From Halieaceae bacterium (lineage in GTDB: Bacteria; Pseudomonadota; Gammaproteobacteria; Pseudomonadales; Halieaceae), in assembly GCA_003331685.1 (NCBI GenBank), contig QOPK01000024.1, positions 1-18,390 of the forward strand: DNA of 18,390 nt, in the 5' to 3' direction. This document shows positions 15,007 to 18,390 of the stretch, piece after piece (the first letter of the stretch is position 1; each line of letters opens with the position of its first letter). A model generated the notes under the pieces. The model made no database searches, was not told the DNA's origin, and saw only the letters and a list, made by a program, of their open reading frames with translations. A program made the position numbers and the translations under genes.

Positions 15007-17660
15007 TCTCCAGTGTCCTCGTCCCCCTCTGCAGCCGAACCGTCAGCATCGCTTGGTTCTGCTGGTGCAGCACTGTCAGCCACCCCGTCAGGGGTGGCCT
15101 GAATCTCGGTGGCATCCACGTCGTCTTCAGCAATCCGGCTCACGCTCACCAATGCTTCACCCTCTCGGGTGCGGATCACGCGCACGCCCTGCGTGTTGCG
15201 TCCCTGGACACTGACCTCTTCGACCCGGGTTCTCACAGCAGTGCCCTGATTGGAGATGAGCATCATCTCGTCACCGTCCCAGACTTGCTCGGCACCCACC
15301 AGCGAACCGTTGCGCTCGGAGGTCGTCATACCGATCACTCCTTTGGTGCCCCGGCCTTTGACTGGGAACTCACTGGTTTCCGATCGCTTACCGTAGCCGT
15401 TCTCGCTCACGGTGAGAATCTTGCTACCTTCTTGGGGTACCACCAGTGAGATGAGACGGTGCCCCTCACCCATTTTGATGCCCCTGACGCCACGTGCTGT
15501 CCGGCCCATTGCGCGCACCCCTGACTCGGCAAACCGCACCACTTTGCCTTCACTGGAAAACAGCATGATGTCCTGACTGCCATCTGTCACCGCGGTGCCG
15601 ACCAGCACATCGTCTTCCTCGAGCTCGATCGCACGCAAGCCAACGCTGCGCTGGCGGGAGAACAAACTCATATCGGTCTTCTTTACGGTGCCGTTGGCAG
15701 TGGCCATGAAAATGTAGTGGTCCGTCTCATAACCTTCGATGGGCAGAATTGAGGTAATGCGCTCGCCCTCATCCAGCGGTAAGAGATTAACCATTGGTCG
15801 CCCACGGGCCGTCCGACTGGCCAGCGGAATATGGAACACTTTGAGCCAATAGACCTTACCCAGATTGGAAAAGCACAGGATCGTGGCGTGGGTACTCGCA
15901 ATCAGCAGGTGCTCGACAAAGTCCTCGTCCTTGACGGCCGTCGCGCTTCTGCCCGTTCCGCCGCGTCGCTGGGCCTGATAGTCCGTGAGTGACTGCGTCT
16001 TGGCGTATCCACCATGAGAGATCGTTACAACGCGATCCTCCTCGGTAATCAGGTCCTCTACCGTCAGATCATGGGCTGAATCGGAAATCTGCGTCTTGCG
16101 CTCATCTCCGAACTCTTCGACGATTTCCTCAAGCTCTTCACGTATCACCTGCTTGAGCCGATCCGGGTCGCTGAGGATTTCCAGATAATCTGCAATTTCG
16201 GCGATCTTGTCAGCGTACTCTTGAAGCAACTTCTCGTGCTCTAGGCCCGTCAGGCGGTGCAGCCTCAGATCCAGAATCGCCTGCGCCTGCGCAGGTGACA
16301 GGTGATACTGGCCGTCGTGCAGACCCAATGTCTCGGGGAGATCGTCGGGTCGGCAGGCGTCAGCCCCGGCCCGCTCAAGCATGGCCATCACGTCACCGGG
16401 CGCCCAGGATCGCGCCATTAAACCTTCGCGAGCATCGGCCGCGGTTGGTGAAGCTTTAATCAACTCAATGACGTCATCAATGTTGGCCAGCGCGATCGCC
16501 AGGCCCTCCAGCACATGCCCTCGCTCACGCGCCTTGCGCAACAGATACATTGTGCGGCGGGTCACAATTTCGCGTCTATGGCGGACAAACGCGTCAATCA
16601 TTTGCTTCAGATTAAGTACCTTGGGCTCGCCATCGACTAGGGCCACCATGTTGATGCCCACCACCGACTGCAATTGGGTTTGCGCGTACAAATTATTCAG
16701 CACCACATCCCCGACTTCTCCGCGGCGCAGCTCAATCACGACACGAAGACCGTCCTTGTCAGACTCATCACGCAGCTCGGTGATGCCCTCGAGCTTTTTC
16801 TCTTTCACCAACTCGGCGATGCGTTCGATCAATCGTGACTTATTCAGCTGATAGGGGATCTCGTGAATGATGATCGTGTCTTTGCCCTTCGATTCATCGG
16901 TGATGACCTCGGCCTTGGCCCGCACGTAGATGCGCCCTCGCCCCGTCCGATAGGCTTGCACAATACCTGCCCGACCGTTGATCTGTGCGCCGGTGGGAAA
17001 ATCCGGTCCGGGGATATACTGCATTAACTCGTCGACGCTGATATCAGGATCCTGAAGGGTCGCCAGGCAAGCCGCCACCACCTCACGGAGATTGTGAGGT
17101 GGAATGTTGGTGGCCATACCCACCGCGATGCCAGAAGAGCCGTTGACCAGAAGATTAGGGACCCGGGTAGGCATTACCGCGGGTATCTGCTCCGTACCAT
17201 CATAGTTATCGACGAAATCGACCGTTTCCTTGTCGAGATCAGCGAGCAACGCATGAGCGATTTTCGACATGCGAATTTCGGTATAGCGCATGGCTGCGGC
17301 GGAGTCGCCGTCAATCGAGCCAAAATTGCCCTGCCCGTCTACCAGTGTGTAGCGCAGAGAGAAATCTTGAGCCATTCGCACGATAGTGTCGTAAACCGCC
17401 GAGTCACCGTGAGGGTGGTACTTACCAATCACATCTCCCACCACGCGGGCCGACTTTTTGTAGGGCTTGTTCCAGTCGTTGTTCAGCTGATTCATCGCAA
17501 ACAGCACTCTGCGATGCACCGGCTTCAAGCCGTCTCGGACATCCGGCAAGGCGCGACCCACGATCACGCTCATCGCGTAGTCCATGTACGACTGTTTCAG
17601 CTCATCTTCTATGTTGACGGGGAGGATTTCCCGCGCCATTTCCTGCGGATTTTCTGCCAT
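15003..17660 (-). CDS. gyrA: DNA gyrase subunit A
   Basis: GyrA is the DNA breakage-reunion subunit of gyrase, which with GyrB introduces negative supercoils. The 885-aa protein is close to E. coli (875). [20 protein letters not shown] opens the winged-helix part; the quinolone-resistance region [18 protein letters not shown] has Ser87 and Asp91 (E. coli 83 and 87) in their susceptible states; catalytic Tyr126 is in AMRYTEIR. The GyrA box reads QRRGGTG rather than the common QRRGGKG, followed by the beta-pinwheel C-terminal domain with repeated blades. The last roughly 40 residues are strongly acidic ([15 protein letters not shown]), like the regulatory tail of E. coli GyrA. The ATG at 17660 has only a weak ribosome site. 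It heads the array leading to serC by a 4-nt overlap. Confidence 0.99.
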   Translation of the reverse strand: MAENPQEMAREILPVNIEDELKQSYMDYAMSVIVGRALPDVRDGLKPVHRRVLFAMNQLNNDWNKPYKKSARVVGDVIGKYHPHGDSAVYDTIVRMAQDFSLRYTLVDGQGNFGSIDGDSAAAMRYTEIRMSKIAHALLADLDKETVDFVDNYDGTEQIPAVMPTRVPNLLVNGSSGIAVGMATNIPPHNLREVVAACLATLQDPDISVDELMQYIPGPDFPTGAQINGRAGIVQAYRTGRGRIYVRAKAEVITDESKGKDTIIIHEIPYQLNKSRLIERIAELVKEKKLEGITELRDESDKDGLRVVIELRRGEVGDVVLNNLYAQTQLQSVVGINMVALVDGEPKVLNLKQMIDAFVRHRREIVTRRTMYLLRKARERGHVLEGLAIALANIDDVIELIKASPTAADAREGLMARSWAPGDVMAMLERAGADACRPDDLPETLGLHDGQYHLSPAQAQAILDLRLHRLTGLEHEKLLQEYADKIAEIADYLEILSDPDRLKQVIREELEEIVEEFGDERKTQISDSAHDLTVEDLITEEDRVVTISHGGYAKTQSLTDYQAQRRGGTGRSATAVKDEDFVEHLLIASTHATILCFSNLGKVYWLKVFHIPLASRTARGRPMVNLLPLDEGERITSILPIEGYETDHYIFMATANGTVKKTDMSLFSRQRSVGLRAIELEEDDVLVGTAVTDGSQDIMLFSSEGKVVRFAESGVRAMGRTARGVRGIKMGEGHRLISLVVPQEGSKILTVSENGYGKRSETSEFPVKGRGTKGVIGMTTSERNGSLVGAEQVWDGDEMMLISNQGTAVRTRVEEVSVQGRNTQGVRVIRTREGEALVSVSRIAEDDVDATEIQATPDGVADSAAPAEPSDADGSAAEGDEDTGE

Positions 17661-17823
17661 GCGGGCTACTTAACTCGGTCTCGTAATTGGGCCGTTAAGG
17701 GCCCGTATACGTAAAGTGAGAGTGTACCAAACAACCCCGTCTCAAGCGAGTTTTTAGCGCCTAAAACAGGCGGTTTTGAGGCCCCGGCCCCTGTATAATC
17801 CTTGGCCCGCATGAGGAGTCTCC
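17661..17823. promoter_or_regulatory. Divergent promoter region between gyrA and mtaD-like gene
   Basis: This 163-nt region must drive gyrA leftwards and the deaminase gene rightwards. On the plus strand a perfect -10 hexamer TATAAT (17794-17799) lies 24 nt before the ATG at 17824, with GAGGAG as ribosome site. The obvious -35-like word TTGAGG (17776-17781) is only 12 nt upstream, too close, so the -35 is unclear. For gyrA no confident -35/-10 pair was found; TACACT and TATACG words are present. A GGGCC/GGCCC stem (17689-17704) could form in the gyrA leader, and CGCCT-AAAAC-AGGCG (17758-17772) is another short inverted repeat. Confidence 0.5.
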
Positions 17824-18390
17824 ATGTCCGATTTTGACACGGTCCTGCACCCCGATTTTCTGGTGCCGATGGTACCTCGCCGCCAGATCCTGACGGGGCA
17901 CAGCGTCGCCGTTCGCGCGGGCCAAATTTCCGCGATCTTGCCCACCCCGGACGCGAAAGCCGCCGACGCTGGAGAGCACATTGAACTACCCGGATGCGCT
18001 CTCATGCCGGGGCTCGTCAATCTGCATTGCCATGCCGCCATGTCTTTGCTGAGAGGCTACGCCGACGATCTGTCACTGATGACCTGGTTGCAGCGCTACA
18101 TCTGGCCTACCGAGAGCCATTTCATCAGCCCAGAATTTGTGCGCGACGGCTCGGAGCTGGCGATTGCCGATCTGTTGATGGGCGGCACCACAACGCTGGC
18201 CGATCAGTATTTTTTTCCCGAGGTCACCGCCGAGGCGGTCGATCGCAGCGGTCTGCGCGCCCTGCTCACCTTTCCGGTGATCGATGTCGAAACCGCATGG
18301 GCGCGAGACGCTGAATCCTGCATCAATCGAGGCCTGGCCTTGCGCGATCAGTACCGCGACCACGATCGCATCGATGTCGGCTTCGGACCG
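17824..18390 (+). CDS. mtaD: 5'-methylthioadenosine/S-adenosylhomocysteine deaminase, MtaD-like amidohydrolase, 3' end missing
   Basis: The first 189 codons of a TRZ/ATZ-type metal-dependent amidohydrolase are present and the gene continues off the right edge. Enzymes of this group deaminate methylthioadenosine or S-adenosylhomocysteine to the inosine forms. The start reads MSDFDTVLHPDFLVPM. The composite-barrel segment ends in ALMPGLVNLHCHAAMSLLRG, giving the metal ligands His68 and His70. LMTWLQRYIWPTESHF and ADLLMGGTTTLADQYFF follow, both typical of the MtaD/SsnA branch. The remaining metal ligands and catalytic acid would lie beyond the window. P. aeruginosa carries an MTA deaminase gene (PA3170) close to gyrA, which supports this identity over chlorohydrolases or cytosine deaminases. 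The ATG has GAGGAG 5 nt upstream. Confidence 0.88.
   Translation, partial: MSDFDTVLHPDFLVPMVPRRQILTGHSVAVRAGQISAILPTPDAKAADAGEHIELPGCALMPGLVNLHCHAAMSLLRGYADDLSLMTWLQRYIWPTESHFISPEFVRDGSELAIADLLMGGTTTLADQYFFPEVTAEAVDRSGLRALLTFPVIDVETAWARDAESCINRGLALRDQYRDHDRIDVGFGP

Noticed and set aside
16381..16851. Plus-strand 156-residue frame opposite gyrA, and similar antisense frames elsewhere
   Set aside because: They mirror strongly conserved genes, have Ser/Arg-rich shadow composition and no ribosome sites.
17689..17704. GGGCC/GGCCC hairpin as a terminator or attenuator of gyrA
   Set aside because: The stem is only 5 bp and no T run follows in either direction; it is mentioned only as possible leader structure.
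17776..17799. TTGAGG and TATAAT as a complete promoter for the mtaD-like gene
   Set aside because: The spacer is only 12 nt, too short for a sigma70 promoter. Only the -10 box is kept, within the intergenic feature.

Overview
The window reads as chromosomal core DNA of a moderately GC-rich gammaproteobacterium, probably a marine relative of the pseudomonads (Cellvibrionales/Halieaceae-like). That placement is an inference from protein motifs and gene order; no 16S or database comparison was possible. All genes but one lie on the minus strand, so they are read here from high to low coordinates. No tRNA, rRNA, CRISPR array, insertion sequence or phage gene was seen, and no gene-free stretch exceeds about 205 bases.

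Right end (17661-18390): a divergent intergenic region separates gyrA (minus) from the start of an MtaD-type methylthioadenosine/S-adenosylhomocysteine deaminase gene (plus, cut by the window edge). Middle right (9929-17660): gyrA-serC-pheA-tyrA-aroA-cmk form a tightly packed array, with overlaps of 4, 4, 1 and 4 nt and one 23-nt gap. It joins DNA gyrase to serine and aromatic amino-acid synthesis and to CMP kinase. rpsA (ribosomal protein S1) follows after a 111-nt leader with two strong hairpins, and ends at a textbook Rho-independent terminator.

Middle left (5506-7990): ihfB has a recognisable promoter of its own and is followed almost without gaps by lapA, lapB and pyrF. LapA/LapB control lipopolysaccharide synthesis. 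Left (983-5346): after a small exported ComEA-like protein come three surface-polysaccharide genes resembling wbpV, wbpL and wbpM of Pseudomonas aeruginosa. Together they could make UDP-N-acetylquinovosamine (or -fucosamine) and load it onto undecaprenyl phosphate, the first step of O-antigen or capsule synthesis. A large acyl-CoA dehydrogenase gene, cut by the window edge, lies beyond them (1-779).

The layout strongly recalls the P. aeruginosa B-band O-antigen locus, which is also anchored by rpsA/ihfB on one side and wbpL/wbpM on the other. Here the large serotype-specific block is missing and lapAB-pyrF-comEA fills the space. I found no clearly novel multi-gene system. The points most worth checking are this contracted locus, the rpsA leader, the nearly fused tyrA/aroA pair and the class II-like EPSP synthase signature.
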